DNA from: Takashimella koratensis
Taxonomy: Eukaryota; Basidiomycota; Tremellomycetes; Trichosporonales; Tetragoniomycetaceae
Direction of reading: 5' to 3'
Assembly (NCBI GenBank): GCA_003116875.1
Contig: BCKT01000007.1
Span: 1,006,836-1,070,835 of the forward strand
DNA length: 64,000 nt
Position 1 is the first letter of the stretch. Each line of letters opens with the position of its first letter. The position numbers and the translations under genes were made by a program. The notes under the pieces were generated by a model. That model searched no databases. It worked only from the letters and a program-made list of their open reading frames with translations, and was not told the origin of the DNA. Of the stretch, positions 9,999-21,878 are shown one piece after another.

Positions 9999-11287
9999 AT
10001 GTCGAGAAGCGCGGGCGCGATCCCGGGCGAAGGGTACTACCACTCTCTCCCCTCACCTATCCCGAACCTCACCCGAGGCGTCAACCCTTCTTCCCCACCT
10101 ACGCACGCGTCGACCTCTACCTCTGGCTCCAACCCACACCCGTCCCCTCCTCGCAATGTCCCTTCCGACCCAGCTGGGTCCGTCAGCGGCACGAGCGTGA
10201 ATGAATACGGGTACACGAATGGGTACAGCACCATCACCAGTAATTCTACGGCCCAAGGGATTGGAAACGGAACGGGAAACGGGAACGCAAGGGTGTACGA
10301 TGCTCAGGTCGCGCCAGACTGGGGAGAACCGCCGCGCAAGTTGAGCGAATGGGAGGAGAAGGTGCAGTCTGATCTTGGCGGCTGGCGAGGTGGACACGGG
10401 TGAGTTAATTGTGGTTCTATCTCTTCTCCAGATCTTCTTACGCACCTGCATTGCCATATCCCGTTCCACCCTCGCCGAATTTTGTACCTGGCCTCTGTCG
10501 CTGACCCGGCTTCTACGAACACAGGGCACCACGGTCGAGCGTCCCTCACGCGGGCGTACCGAGGATCAGCTACTTTGGACAACCAGTAACAGGAACCATA
10601 GGTGTTGATTTGCCAAAGGAGATTGTACGCGTTGAGAGAGACTGGTCAGGTGGTGAAGCTTGCCAGTGAGTCGAGTCTTCCACTTCACCTCCATTCACCC
10701 CGTTTCGATTCTCTCCTCTCCTTCATTCTTCACTCATATCGCTCTCGTAACTGACGCTGCACCCTCGCTTTCGCAGGTTCTCAACGACCTACCCACTCGA
10801 GCTTGAATCCCGACTCTCACCTACCGACTTTGCGGCATTCATCACAGCTATCAACGTACCCTTGGCCGAGGCGTATTCAACCAAAGCCGCCGTGGTCGAT
10901 AACTTGATTGCGATGGTGACTTGGTGGACTAGTTTGTGGTGGCGTACGAGCCACTTTGAGCTGGTGAGTGCGGGTCTTGATGTGGTGCCGGGTTTTGCCC
11001 AGCAAAAATATCAGAGAGCCCGAGACGAGAGCTTCAGCTGACATCACGTAGGAACTTCGAAAGGCAGAAGATATCGTGAAAGAGTGGAACGAGAAAGCAC
11101 TCAATCGCGTGGGTCTAAACGCGCTCTCACCGCGTGACGTCGCTCTGCAATTCGTGAGTAGAACTGGAACTCGACGAGAGGCCCTTGGGACGCTGACCAT
11201 CTTTTCCAGTTGGAGATCGAGTAGGTCTATCTGCGGCTCGAAAAAGTTCGCCGAAGAGCCGTACTGATCACATACAGGTATTACTGA
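9999..11287 (+). CDS. ERF4: Golgin A7/ERF4-family subunit of Ras palmitoyltransferase
   Basis: Six exons: 9999-10399, 10525-10665, 10777-10963, 11052-11153, 11210-11220 and 11278-11287, joined 852 nt, 283 residues. The N-terminal 130 residues are low-complexity (Ser, Pro, Asn, Gly). The C-terminal domain has IVRVERDWSGGEACQF, then T-Y-P-L-E-L-E-x-R-L-x-x-x-x-F, a hydrophobic segment, HFEL-ELRKAEDIVKEWNEK, the L-N-x-L-S-P segment and a final IEYY. These are landmarks of the GCP16/Erf4 domain, whose members partner a DHHC acyltransferase (Erf2/zDHHC9) at ER/Golgi membranes. The last two exons are 11 and 10 nt; without them the frame would stop at TAG after LEIE. The conserved IEYY ending argues for the final intron (GTAGGT...ACAG). 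Confidence 0.85.
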
Positions 11288-11689
11288 TACCGACGACACT
11301 GCGTGTCACATCGATATCCTGATTCCTCAACGACTCGTTCTTCCTGACTCTCTGAAAACCCTCTTCTCCTATCTACCGCAATCTTCCTTCTCTCTTAGGT
11401 TTCCTGGTATGTTGTCCAACCTGCGAAACAGATATACCCTGCATCTATAATCACAAGCAAGCCGGGTGGGTTACGTGCTATGACTGTTGTACAAACACAC
11501 TTTTGTCACTTATACGTATACGCCAAAAAAAATCACGATCTCTACGAAATGGCAATAACGGGTATCACGATCAAACCCTGGTATGCACGTCTACTCAACC
11601 TCCCTTCTGAGATCTAGGACTAGAATACAATATATACTCTTCTCTTCACGGCGAACACGGGACCTCTAATTTATTTGTTGCGCTGTTGG
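11288..11689. other. Convergent intergenic region, ERF4 / hydrolase
   Basis: Shared 3' flank of two convergent genes, AT-richer than its surroundings (runs of A near 11525 and an ATATAT stretch near 11630), as expected for terminators. No gene seen. Confidence 0.45.
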
Positions 11690-13540
11690 TCATGCCGCGG
11701 GTTGCGGGGCAGCCTTGATCGCGTCCGAGATGATCTTGTTCGTGACCTCGGGGTTGTCGAGGTACAAGTGGTGTCCGGCGGTAGGAACGACATGGCACGA
11801 TCCCTGGTCGTTTCCAGCCTTTTTCAAGGCGCGCACAGATTGGTGGCCGCCCTCGACGTCCATCCAGTCGTTGTCGCCGTCTAAAAGAGGTTAACCCTAT
11901 CTCAAGTCAAGGAAAAAGGATGGGAGCGAGAATGTTGGGAAAGAAAGGAGGAGCGCAGACTTACAGAGGAAGGTGACCGGGACCTTGAGTTTATCGATCC
12001 TGTCTACGATTGGCATTCGCGCAAACGCTCCAGGCAAGAGCAAGTGTGCTAAGTACTGTCAGAACTGACCAAATTGAGAACGTCAACGACTGTACTCACT
12101 GATACAGTATTCACCCGAACCCTTCATGATGCTCGTGTTGTAGATATAGGTGTGCAGGTCGCGCACGTCGATCTCGTTTTGCGCGGCGAAGCGGCGAGAC
12201 GAGTATCGACCGACGAACATGGGTCCCCAGGGGCCCATACCGCGCAGAAGAGAGAAGGGGGACATGCCCTTTTCCCAGCCCCAAACGAAGACTACAGTGG
12301 GTTAGCCAAAACACTCCAATAAGGAGATGGTATTGGCTAGTGAAGAAGAGTGACAAGTTGACTCACATTTCATAGCAGTGCGGCGGAACAAGCCGATATC
12401 CCTGTTGTTCTGCCATTGCTTTGCCTCGCCCTTGGGGCCCGTCGACCCACCGGCCTCGAGCTCGGCCTCAGCAGCATCGACTGCCTCTTCCCTCCCCGCA
12501 CGCTCGGCCTCCTTCGGGGACGGCGCCCTAGCGCTGGATTGGGTCTCTTTTGGGCCGTGTGGGATCCCCGCGGGACTGACGAGAACAAGCGAGCTCACAC
12601 GGTCTGGGTACCGCACGGCGTAAGCGGATGCAAGGTACCCTCCCAGACTATGGCCGACGAGGACCATCTTGTCGACCCCGACAGACTCGCGCCATGACTC
12701 GAGGGAGGATAGGAAGAAGTGCTCGGCCCGGGAGACGCGGAGCTCGGGGGTGGCATTTGCAGGCGCGGCAAGGAGGGAAGGGGAAGGGCGAGACGACAAG
12801 CCCATCCCAAGCCAGTCGACGAAAAATGTTCGGCGGTGGGTGGAAGCACCAGCTTCAGAGATCGCTTCCCAGTTACGGAAGAAGAAGCCCAGGGCAGCAG
12901 CGTAGCCATGCAAGACGACGACGGCCTCTTTCGATTGCGCGTCCTCGGGGCGGGAGATCTCGAGCGTGTTCAAGTAGTCGACGAGCTGTTTCTGCGAGTG
13001 GCGCTTAAGTGGGTTGTGCGAGTGCTTGTGTGGTGGCGAGTCGACCGAGGAAGAGGAGGAGTTGGCGGAAGTAGGCGCTGAAGTGGTGGTGGCGGAGGCA
13101 GGGGGAACGTAAGTGTCTGCCGGGTGAGCAGGAGCGAGCGCGGGGTTGGGAGTCGGGATGAAGACATTGCGAAGGGTAGCGACGAGACCGTGCTCGGTTG
13201 CGGCGGGGGCAACGACGTCCTCGATCACAGCGCCGTCGACGCCCGCGGACCAAGGCATCGAGTGTTTGCCGCGAGGAGCTGGCGGGGCTGGCGGCGAGTA
13301 GTGTGCCATACGACGAAGAAGGCGTTCCTCGGCGATCCTAGCCTCGCGGTACGAGGCATTATTCCACCAAGCGTTGAGCGAGGATCGAAAGTCGGTCGGG
13401 ATCGGCTTGGACGGCGGTGGTGGCGGCGTCGAGACGCGGCCGACGTCGAGGCCCGAGTTGGTGGTGGGCTTGGGGAAGGCGTGTGGGGTCGAGACGCGCG
13501 AAGGCGGCTCAGAGACAGTCGCGGTGATGGTGGCGGCCAT
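11690..13540 (-). CDS. CLD1: Alpha/beta hydrolase of the CGI-58/ABHD4-5/CLD1 family
   Basis: Four exons on the minus strand: 13540-12367, 12291-12100, 12048-11965 and 11880-11690, joined 1641 nt, 546 residues. The first 170 residues are Pro/Ser-rich. The hydrolase fold shows VVVLHGYAA (oxyanion loop), DWLGMGLSSRP, GHSLGG with nucleophile Ser at about 298, YGDNDWMD (acid Asp, about 488) and AGHHLYLDNP with the catalytic His. The last motif also fits the H-x4-D acyltransferase-like signature of CGI-58 and Cld1. By family the protein deacylates cardiolipin or other phospholipids at mitochondria, or acts as a lipase or lysophospholipid acyltransferase; which applies is not visible. An Arg/Ser-rich N-terminus with few acidic residues up to position 50 could serve mitochondrial import. 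TATA-like TATAAATA lies about 120 bases upstream. Confidence 0.88.
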
Positions 13541-14348
13541 GGTGCGAAGCCGTAAACGAGGGGTGAAGGAGGCGAGAGCGGCGATCGTGAGTAGGCTGAA
13601 GGGGAAGAGGTTGCGTGGGGATAGAGGAGGAAACGGGAGAGGGCGCTGCGGGTGGGAGAGGTATTTATATCTTTTGGTTATTCACAGAGCTCGGTCAGTC
13701 GAGTGACGAGCACAGGCCGTGGGTTCGGTGTAGGTGGATCAGTGTAAAGAAGAGAAGCGGGCAGTCTGTGAGTTTTGCCGTCGGGATTGGGGTCGATGAC
13801 GGTCGATGGTCGGGGGCCGTTGCCTCGATCTTTGCTGTGGATGGTCTCATCCTTCTGTGCCGAATCGCTTGGTATGTGCGTACGCCACCCGAGCCATGGC
13901 CGAGGTCTCAAAACAAGGTAAACTTTGCGGCCGGTTTTCACGGACGGGCATCGAGACCGCCGGTCTGGGCCCGAGTTATATAGGCGCGAGTGAAGTAAGA
14001 AGAGAGGGGCAGGGGAGGGTGAGGAGCCTACTGGCGAATGCAAATCTTGAATAGGCCTGCAAAGGGGTGGGGATCGGAGTCAGGGTGCAGAGTGGAGGTG
14101 GTCGTGGTTGACTGGACTTTTTTAATCTCGCCCAAGCCTAGTCCTCCACCCGCGTCGATCTATCTCCACCTTCCTTCTCTGCACTGTAACCAACCACCTT
14201 CCTTGCTCTTCCCCGCTTGTACTACCCACCCTTCACTTGACTCACCTTCCCCCGTCCTCCTACCTCTTCCCGACGCGTCTCTTTCTCCATCCTCCCCATC
14301 TCTTTCTATCCACATCCTATCCCCTTCCCCCCGCTGTACATCATCATC
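13541..14348. other. Divergent intergenic region, hydrolase / RAD16
   Basis: Contains promoters for two divergent genes. TATAAATA for the hydrolase is at 13662-13669; TATATA-like sequence at about 13977-13982 and a pyrimidine-rich leader from 14140 precede RAD16. No gene seen. Confidence 0.5.
13662..13669 (-). promoter_or_regulatory. TATA box of the alpha/beta hydrolase gene
   Basis: Reads TATAAATA on the minus strand, about 122 bases before the ATG at 13540. Confidence 0.5.
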
Positions 14349-17300
14349 ATGCCGCCTCGGTCATCACTCCCCCGCGCCACCTCCCCGCGACGTCGCTCCA
14401 CTCGCGCCTCCAACCCTCCCCCTCTTCCGACCCCAGCATCCACCAAAGCCGGCACCTCCGTCTCGTCCACTTCGTCCACACCCGCCAAACCATCAGAGGA
14501 GCGCGGGATCGGTCTCGCCACCCCGACCAGCTTGACTGATGCGGACGATGATGAGCCCACGGGGGTGGCGAATGGGTTGAAGAAGCGTAAAGGTGGGTTG
14601 GAGCTTTCACGAGGTTTTCAGTCAAGCTGCGAGAATTTCAGGAACACACTGACGCTCCTTTTCAGCCGCCGAATCGCCCATGACCAATGCAGATGTAGAG
14701 GACAAACCTTTGTCCAAGCGCCAAGTGCTCGAGTCCGTCACTATCCCAATTCGCAGGCCGAATGGGAAGTCCAAGCTCAGCACTGAAAAAACTACAAGCG
14801 CAGACAACTTGACCCTCGAGTCGCGTGCGAGTCGATCCTCTCGCCTTGTCCCGGAAGAGGATACGAAACCGGTGAGTACGATGTCCATCATTTCTTCCAA
14901 AAACCCCTTCAAATCCGTTCTTACATCTTCACTGATCACCTCATCGACAGACCATCGACGTCGACGACACCCTCGATACCCCCACCTCCGACGCCAGTGC
15001 AAAAAGACCCACGAGGGCGTCGAAAGTTGGCCAACCGTTCAACATTGGATCGTACAGCTCTGTCAAGAAACAGCCACTCTCCTCTCTCCAGCTGGGCAAG
15101 GAAGATCTCGATGATGACGAGCTCGCCCTCACCGATAGCACTCCCGCCGATTCCCCGATGCCTCGGCGAGCAGGCAAGACCGCAGTCCGAGGCCGTCGTA
15201 GTATTCAAGTCCAAGAGACTGAGTCTGAGGCGGTCACTGACCAGGAGGATTCCGAGGCGTCCGCACCGGTTCGTGGCCGAGGAGGTCGCAGTATTGCCGC
15301 CGGGAAGAAGAAAGGAAAAGCGCCGGTCAAGGGAAAGGGCAAGGCGGCCGCTTTTAGTGACGACGAGGAGGCGTCCGAGGCTAGCGAAAGCGACGACGAT
15401 TTCGCCATGGACAGCGAGGACGAAGCGAGGCAGGTGAAGAAAGCCATGCGAGCTTCCAAGGTCGCCGCCCAGTCTTCGGCCAGCTCCAGTCGCGCGACGA
15501 GCGTTTCGCGTGGCAAGGGAAAAGGAAAAGTAGCTTCTCATCAAAAGCTCGGTGGCAAGTCTCCCCGCGCATCTTTGGCCCGAGTTGCCGCTGCTAAAGC
15601 AGCTGAAAGTAAGTCAAGGAGCTTGCGGCGCTGGGTGGTAGCCTTTGAGCTGATGAACAACTATAGAGAGGATGCGCATGGTGGACGACGATGACGGTGC
15701 AGACTCCTCTGGTCTCTCTGACGACGAATCAGAGTTCGAGGGGTCTGACGATGGCACGCCTGCTACCGGTGGTGGCGATGACGAAGAAATGTCCAGCGAT
15801 CTCTCCGACGCCGACTCTGACGATGAAGATCCCAACACCAGCGAGGAGGAAGCACTAGCCAAGTTCAAGTCCAAATCCAAGGCCAAAGGGTACCGCCTCG
15901 ATGGCGGTGACGGCGATAGCATGCCTTCCGACTTTGGCAACGACCCTGCGCACTCACTCGCAGAGATGCGGGCGCGCCGTCGTGCAGCCGCTCAAAAGGC
16001 GAAGAAGAACAATACGCCGATCAAGAAGGAGGAGGAGAAGCTCAAGAAGGAGTTGGGAAGGAAACTCACCCAGGGTGAGAAGAACCTTATTCGTTTGCGA
16101 ATGGTGAGTAATCTTCATTTGTGCGCGCTGCGTTTGTGCCTGAGCTGAAACATTTTTAGCACCACAAAGAGCTACAGGACTGTTGGGGAGATCTGGCCAC
16201 AAAAATTGAGCCCGTCAAGCCTGTACCGATGGAGGCACATCCTTCGCTCAAGCTCACCCTCTTGCCATTCCAGAAGGAGAGTCTGTACTGGATGAAGAAG
16301 CAGGAGAAGGGGCCATGGGCAGGTGGAATGTTGGCTGATGAGATGGGAATGGGCAAGACGTGAGTCATCTTCACCGGCTTGTTCTATGCTGCAAAGCTGA
16401 CTCAACATCAGAATCCAAACCATCGCATTGCTTCTCTCTGAGCCGAGACGCAAGCCATCACTCGTTGTCGCGCCTGTCGTTGCGCTCATGCAGTGGAAAC
16501 ACGAGATCGAAACTCACGCCGAGGGATTTAGTGTTTGCCTCTGGCACGGCTCGAGTCGTGTCAAGTCGGCCGAGTTGAAGAAATTTGATGTGGTCAGTGC
16601 TGGCATGTTCGCAAAGGCTTTCTGAGCACGTTATTGACAACCTTTACAGGTGCTGGTGTCTTATGGTACCCTCGAAGCATCGTTCCGTCGCCAACAGCGT
16701 GGCTTCAAGCGCGGTAATGTGTTCATCAAAGAGACCTCGCCCATGCACGAGTTTGAGTGGTACAGGTGAGCTCTTGTTCCATACCTCATGGGATTCAGAG
16801 CTGACTTCATGGTCCAGAGTGGTCTTGGACGAGGCGCACAACATCAAGGAGCGATCGACAAACGCCGCCAAGGCCGCATTCGCGTTGAAGGCCAAGTACC
16901 GTTGGTGTCTCTCGGGCACTCCGCTCCAGAACCGTGTTGGGGAACTTTACTCTCTCGTTAGGTTCTTGGGTGCAGACCCGTTCAGTTACTACTTTTGTAA
17001 GAAGTGCGATTGCAAGTCGCTTCATTGGCAGGTGAGTGGAAGAATCTCATCTGTTGAGACTTGTGCACTGAACAATAGCAAACTGATCATCCTCAGTTTT
17101 CCGACCGCCGTCATTGTGATCAATGCAAACACAAGCCGATGGATCATGTTTCGCTCTGGAACTCTGAAGTGAGCTCAGCTGTTCCTCCCTCTCTCTTCAC
17201 CACCGAGCTGACGACCACACTCAGATTTTGACACCTATTGCGCGATACGGTATCGAGGAAGGAGGACCTGGTCAGACCGCCTTCAAAAAGCTCAAGATCC

Positions 17301-19044
17301 TTCTTGACCGCATGATGCTTCGGTGAGTTGGTGCTGGTAGAGCCGTCGGGAGAAACCAAGCCCTGACCTCACTCAGTCGCACCAAGCTGGAACGTGCCGA
17401 CGATCTTGGTTTGCCTCCGCGTACGATTGTTGTCCGGCGTGACTTCTTCTCGCCGCAGGAGAAAGAGCTGTACATGAGTTTGTTCACAAATGCCAAACGA
17501 CAGTTCAACACCTACCTCGATTCAGGAACGGTTCTGAACAGTGAGTTGTGCTTTTGACTTGTCAGGTTGGCTCTAGCAGAAACTGACGATATCAGACTAC
17601 TCGAACATTTTCTCGTTGATCACAAGAAGTAAGCTTATCGCGCTCCTAATTTGCCTCAGCTGACAATAAAACAGTGAGACAGATGGCTTGTCACCCGGAC
17701 TTGGTCCTCCGCTCCAAGACTAGCACTCTCGCCCAGACGGTGTCTGAGGGTACCGTTTGTCGACTCTGCAATGACACTGTAAGATCTACCCGCCACTTGA
17801 CTATGAGCGTTGCTGACATTCCCTGCAGGCAGAGGACGCTATCATCTCTGCATGCAAGCACGTATTCGATCGCGAGTGTATCCGCCAGTACCTCGAAGTG
17901 CAAGAACTCCGCGGACACCGAGTGAGTAGTGGTTACCCTTCTCTGGACGTGGAACAAACTGCTGACTCAACTAGCCGGAATGCCCCGTGTGTCACATCGA
18001 GATCTCGATCGACCTTGAGCAGGAGGCTATCGAGGTCGACGAGGAGAAGGGCAAGAAGGCTCGACAGGGTATCCTCTCTCGCCTGAACCTTGACGTGAGT
18101 AAACAGCTATGGTTACAGATGGTGCAAAGTTGACGCACGATCAGAATTGGAGATCATCCTCGAAGCTGGAAGCGCTTGTAGAGGAGCTGGAGAAGCTTCG
18201 TCGCCAGGACTGTACCATCAAATCGCTCGTTTTGTGAGTAAATGCTGAACGTCACACATCGAAAACTAGCATCTGACTCGCTACAGTTCTCAATTTGTTT
18301 CGTTCCTAGACCTCATTGCATTCCGTCTTCAGAGGGCCGGATTTAACGTGAGTTGTGCTGCAATCTTTCATCTTGAGCGGTGTGGCAGCTGACGAGTTTA
18401 CAGATTTGCCGATTGGAAGGTGGTATGACCCCTCAGCAGAGAGATGCCACGATTCAGCATTTCAGTAAGTCCTATGTAGTGGCGACAAGAATAGGGCTAA
18501 CGGTTGTAGTGAAAAACACACATGTGACCGTGTTCCTAATCTCGCTCAAGGCTGGTGGTGTTGCATTGGTGAGTCGCTGCAGTTTGTCTATCCTGGATCA
18601 GCCGTTGACTATTTTAAGAACCTTACCGAAGCAAGCATGGTGTTTATGATGGACTCATGGGTACGTTATCCTGTCCCCTTAGAGCTCAGGACGATAACTG
18701 ACGACGCTCAGTGGAACCCATCTGTGGAGTACCAAGCCATGGACCGAATTCATCGACTCGGTCAAAAACGACCTGTCAAGGTCATCAAATTGGTGGTTGA
18801 AGATTCGATTGAAGACCAGGTACGGTTTGGTTTGCTTCTAGCTTCAACTAGTCCGATGAAGCTGATTCATCCTTCGTAGATCGTGCAGCTTCAGCATAAG
18901 AAACTCGCAATGACCGAGGCGGCGCTGAGCCGCGATCCCGATGCCGCGTTGGGCAAGTTGACTGTGGAAGACGTGAGTAGAGATTTGGGTTATGGATGGC
19001 ACGTAAGCTGACATTTGTAGCTCGGATTCTTGTTCAAACTTTGA
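14349..19044 (+). CDS. RAD16: DNA repair helicase/ubiquitin ligase Rad16
   Basis: Twenty-three exons, joined 3477 nt, 1158 residues. Exon starts: 14349, 14666, 14951, 15667, 16160, 16412, 16650, 16818, 17097, 17225, 17377, 17596, 17675, 17829, 17975, 18145, 18287, 18404, 18510, 18619, 18712, 18880 and 19021; all junctions keep frame. A long acidic/basic N-terminus is followed by a SNF2 ATPase: DEMGMGKT (about residue 580), [24 protein letters not shown] and the Rad16-specific cysteine cluster FCKKCDC...[10 protein letters not shown]3HC4 RING finger sits between the helicase lobes (CRLC...C-x-H-x-x-x-x-x-C...CPVC). The second lobe has [26 protein letters not shown] and [12 protein letters not shown], ending GFLFKL. 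By family, Rad16 with Rad7 drives global-genome nucleotide excision repair and ubiquitylation. The first ATG after a pyrimidine-rich leader is taken as start. Confidence 0.96.
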
Positions 19045-19523
19045 TCGGAGAGGACCTCATCCCATACCCATTGAAAAGACAGGAGGAAAGACGTGGGTGC
19101 AAGTTTTACATTGTGTTTAGATGGTGAGAGAAAAAACGTCCAACAAGGGCCGCTTTCGCCCTAGGTCGTGGAAGCTGCTTTATGTTTGTGTAAAAAATTT
19201 CGACATTGTGTGCCATACATATTCTTACGATTGTAGATGAAAGACTCGATGAGTTCCATGTTCATGTTTTCGCTCTGCCTCATTTGTTCGCCATATTGAT
19301 CTATACCGGTGTGGCGGTGAGCTGCCACTTCCACTTTTTTGCCGGCGGTCTACGAAGCAAGATGAAAGGATGGGGAGCGAGCTTTTGTCAAGCTCCTCGT
19401 CGGAGACGGTAGTGGGGGTCTGGACACTTGCCTCAAGTCGCCCTCTTCCTGATTTACATGTTGACGTTGTCACATTCAGCATACCAACAACGAACTCCCC
19501 GAACTTTGACTCGATATTCTACG
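19045..19523. other. Intergenic region with duplicated upstream element of family B
   Basis: 3' flank of RAD16 and upstream region of family B copy 1. From about 19310 it aligns with 20980-21177 upstream of copy 2: shared blocks include GGCGGTGA-x-CTGCCACTT, GATGAAAGGA, CTTTGTCAAGC and GACACTTGCCT. Confidence 0.5.
19458..19476 (+). repeat. Conserved upstream element of family B copy 1
   Basis: ATGTTGACGTTGTCACATT is identical to 21115-21133 before copy 2, and a diverged version (ATGTTGATGCTCTTACATC) occurs at 21809-21827 before copy 3. It lies 60-70 bases before the inferred start in all three. It is either a duplicated promoter/leader element or an ancestral upstream ATG; in copy 2 the ATG frame ends at once (TGA) and in copy 3 it is out of frame. 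Confidence 0.5.
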
Positions 19524-20207
19524 ATGACACTTTCGGCGACCGACATGGAGTCATTTGAGCCGCCTGAGGTGGAGACCTTCGCCCTTCCCACCAGAGAAGA
19601 AGCTGTGAAAGATTTCATGGATAACGTCGACGAATACATTGCCAGATACCAGACGGACGAGAAGCGCAAGGATTTCCGAATGCAGATCGAGAGTGGCCGA
19701 AAGCAACTCAAAGCTGATTACGAGAAGGCGAGTGCGGCGAAATTTCACGAGGAGATTTTCCAAACTCTGAGAAACGAGATGTGGCACATGAGTGTCGGCG
19801 TCAGTCTTTACGATCACTTGAAAGACGACGAGACTGACGAACACTCTGCCCGAAAGGCACTTGCGGCTCGCGAATACCTCGATGACTTGTACTGGGAGGT
19901 TGCTGCGATCAATTCGACGCTACCTTCGAGTCTCCGACTCGCCGACCACTTGATCCGCAGCAGTGGTAAAGGGTGGAGTGATGGCTATCACTTCCCTCGG
20001 CTCAGGATGCTGGGACGCAAGAACACTTCTCAAGAGTTCGACACGGCCCTGGAGAGCTGGATCGCACGACCGTCGAGTGCCGTGAATGAAGCAATTCCGA
20101 CTTCAGCAACTACGTCGAATCCACCTGCACAGGCGGCTGCATCAACCGCAACCACTCCGTCGACCGCACGCACACCGCCTTCCAACACAGCCCAGTTCCG
20201 TGCGTGA
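19524..20207 (+). CDS. Orphan protein, family B copy 1
   Basis: Single exon of 227 residues from the ATG at 19524 (MTLSATDMESF...). An in-frame ATG at 19458 would add 22 residues, but the shorter start aligns with copy 2 (MASPATDLQSL...). The protein is acidic and mainly helical by appearance: EEAVKDFMDNVDEYIARYQ..., then K-x-L-K-x-D/E-Y, and a segment A-A-R-E-Y-L-D-D-L-Y shared with copy 3 as A-Q-Y-L-S-D-L-Y. The C-terminal 60 residues are an Ala/Thr/Pro/Ser low-complexity tail. No TM segment or known motif; product not recognised. It is intronless and lies directly downstream of RAD16 in a block of duplicated orphan genes. Confidence 0.6.
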   Translation: MTLSATDMESFEPPEVETFALPTREEAVKDFMDNVDEYIARYQTDEKRKDFRMQIESGRKQLKADYEKASAAKFHEEIFQTLRNEMWHMSVGVSLYDHLKDDETDEHSARKALAAREYLDDLYWEVAAINSTLPSSLRLADHLIRSSGKGWSDGYHFPRLRMLGRKNTSQEFDTALESWIARPSSAVNEAIPTSATTSNPPAQAAASTATTPSTARTPPSNTAQFRA

Positions 20208-21114
20208 ACGGCCAGGCACATACCTTCGACGTCGTCAATCTCGCCCGCGCTGGAGGATTTGCATGAGACGAGGGGGATGAGGAATGTCATCAGGTGACAC
20301 GAGACCTCGACCAGGCCAAGGCGGAGAGGGTGCTCTCAACCTGAGTGACCCGAAGGAGCGCCCACGAAGGACCCACCCGGGGGAGGGGGGGCGGAAGAGA
20401 GTGACTGGGTCTTCGACGTGGCGGAGGACGTGAGGGTAGAGCTGGAGAAACAGGAGAGTGAGAGGAAGTTGCGGTATACAAGGAGTTTTGGGCAGTTTTG
20501 GTCTCTAACGAAAGGCAAAAGGAGAGTGTTGCAGAGCCTGGATTTTGATATTTTGGTACCACCTTTCTTGTTGATTATCATGCAGTTTGAGTCTTTGTCT
20601 TGCGCTTTGAAACGGGTCATCCTCGCTTTTGCTTCTTGAGCCCTCTTGCCCGCTCTCGTCCCTTTTGACCAGAGGGTCATCAGTTGTACCGCACCAGGGC
20701 ATGGAGGGAAACATGTTCACGATATTACCACCAACACGCCCAACACGCCGGAACGTGGGGTGAGGGAAGGCGGCATAGCAGGATATTACGCCTTTTTCGA
20801 GAGCACTCTTTGTTCATTCGACGCTAACTGGCTGGTATGTGTCGCGGACGTGACAGCTCAGTACTGCAGTATATGTATACGTGGCTTCAAGTTCGAGTAG
20901 CAATCTTGGAGATTCAAGCCTTTTTGGACGTACGATTCAAGACCATTTGATTGTGCCGTGACAGTATGGCGCTGAGCGTGGCGGTGACTGCCACTTTCAC
21001 TGTGTCGGCCTTGGGTGAAATGTGGATGAAAGGACGGAAAGGGAACCTTTGTCAAGCGCTTGGTCGGGGTAAAAAAACCGACACTTGCCTTTGCCCATCC
21101 CCTTACCACTGTAT
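20208..21114. other. Intergenic region, family B copies 1 and 2
   Basis: 3' flank of copy 1 with a G-rich stretch near 20380, then upstream region of copy 2 that repeats the copy 1 promoter from about 20980. Short open frames here are not supported. Confidence 0.4.
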
Positions 21115-21133
21115 ATGTTGACGTTGTCACATT
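21115..21133 (+). repeat. Conserved upstream element of family B copy 2
   Basis: Same 19 bases as 19458-19476. The surrounding 150 bases also align, showing that the duplication included the promoter region. Confidence 0.5.
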
Positions 21134-21177
21134 GACCATACCAACGTCAAGCACCCTTGAGACTGCGATATTGAACG

Positions 21178-21351
21178 ATGGCATCCCCAGCGACCGACTT
21201 GCAGTCACTCGACTCGCCCACATCGGAGACACTCACCCCCACCCTCGCAACAAGAGGGGAAGCTCTGGAAGAGTTTGAGAGCAACGTGGAAGGTGGAGGG
21301 ACGAGAGAGCAACTGAGAGACTCGGGGAAAGTTGAGCGAACAGTGAGATGA
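21178..21351 (+). pseudogene. Truncated family B copy 2
   Basis: The frame opens MASPATDLQSLDSPTSETL and continues LATRGEALEEFESNVE, which parallels copy 1 (MTLSATDMESFEPP... LPTREEAVKDFMDNVD), then loses similarity and stops after 57 codons. Promoter-region similarity upstream and loss of the rest of the domain downstream indicate a partial or decayed duplicate. A short expressed peptide is not excluded. Confidence 0.55.
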
Positions 21352-21878
21352 CAGAGGATGTGAGACGGTACAGAGAAGGGACAGGCACGTCAGGCAGCAG
21401 CGTAGTCAAGATTATCTTTAGTGCACAGAGTCGTTTTGAAATGCCGCAGACGCGAGCCACACAACGCTGCTTATGGCTCCCAAACTTGCAGATTTCGACT
21501 GAGTTGTATCCTCCTTCTCGCCACTCTAGCGAAGTGCGAGGCAGCGGCTGCCAGAGCGAGACCATGTTTCAACCCCTTGAATATATAGAGAATTGATATC
21601 ACATTGTCTCTTGGAGGGAAGGAGTAGAGCAGAGAGCTATGTTGTCACGCGCAAACTGCGGCTCATGGTATGGGGCCACTTACGCCTCACGTCGGCGTCG
21701 GACCCAAAAAGGTGCATAAAGGATCTCGAAAGAGGAGGAAGGAGGACACTGTCGGATCATTATCGAGAGGTGATACTGTACAGCTCAACTTGTACTGCGC
21801 AGCACATAATGTTGATGCTCTTACATCCATCTTCTGGTCACTTTCACAAGTTTGCCGCATTCTCTCAGCGTGGCGCAA
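21352..21878. other. Intergenic region before family B copy 3
   Basis: Contains an ATATAT stretch near 21588, the diverged family B upstream element at 21809-21827 and no supported gene. Confidence 0.4.

Noticed and set aside
12378..13555. Several plus-strand frames of 80-145 codons
   Set aside because: Antisense to the alpha/beta hydrolase exon 1, whose motifs and splice sites are unambiguous.
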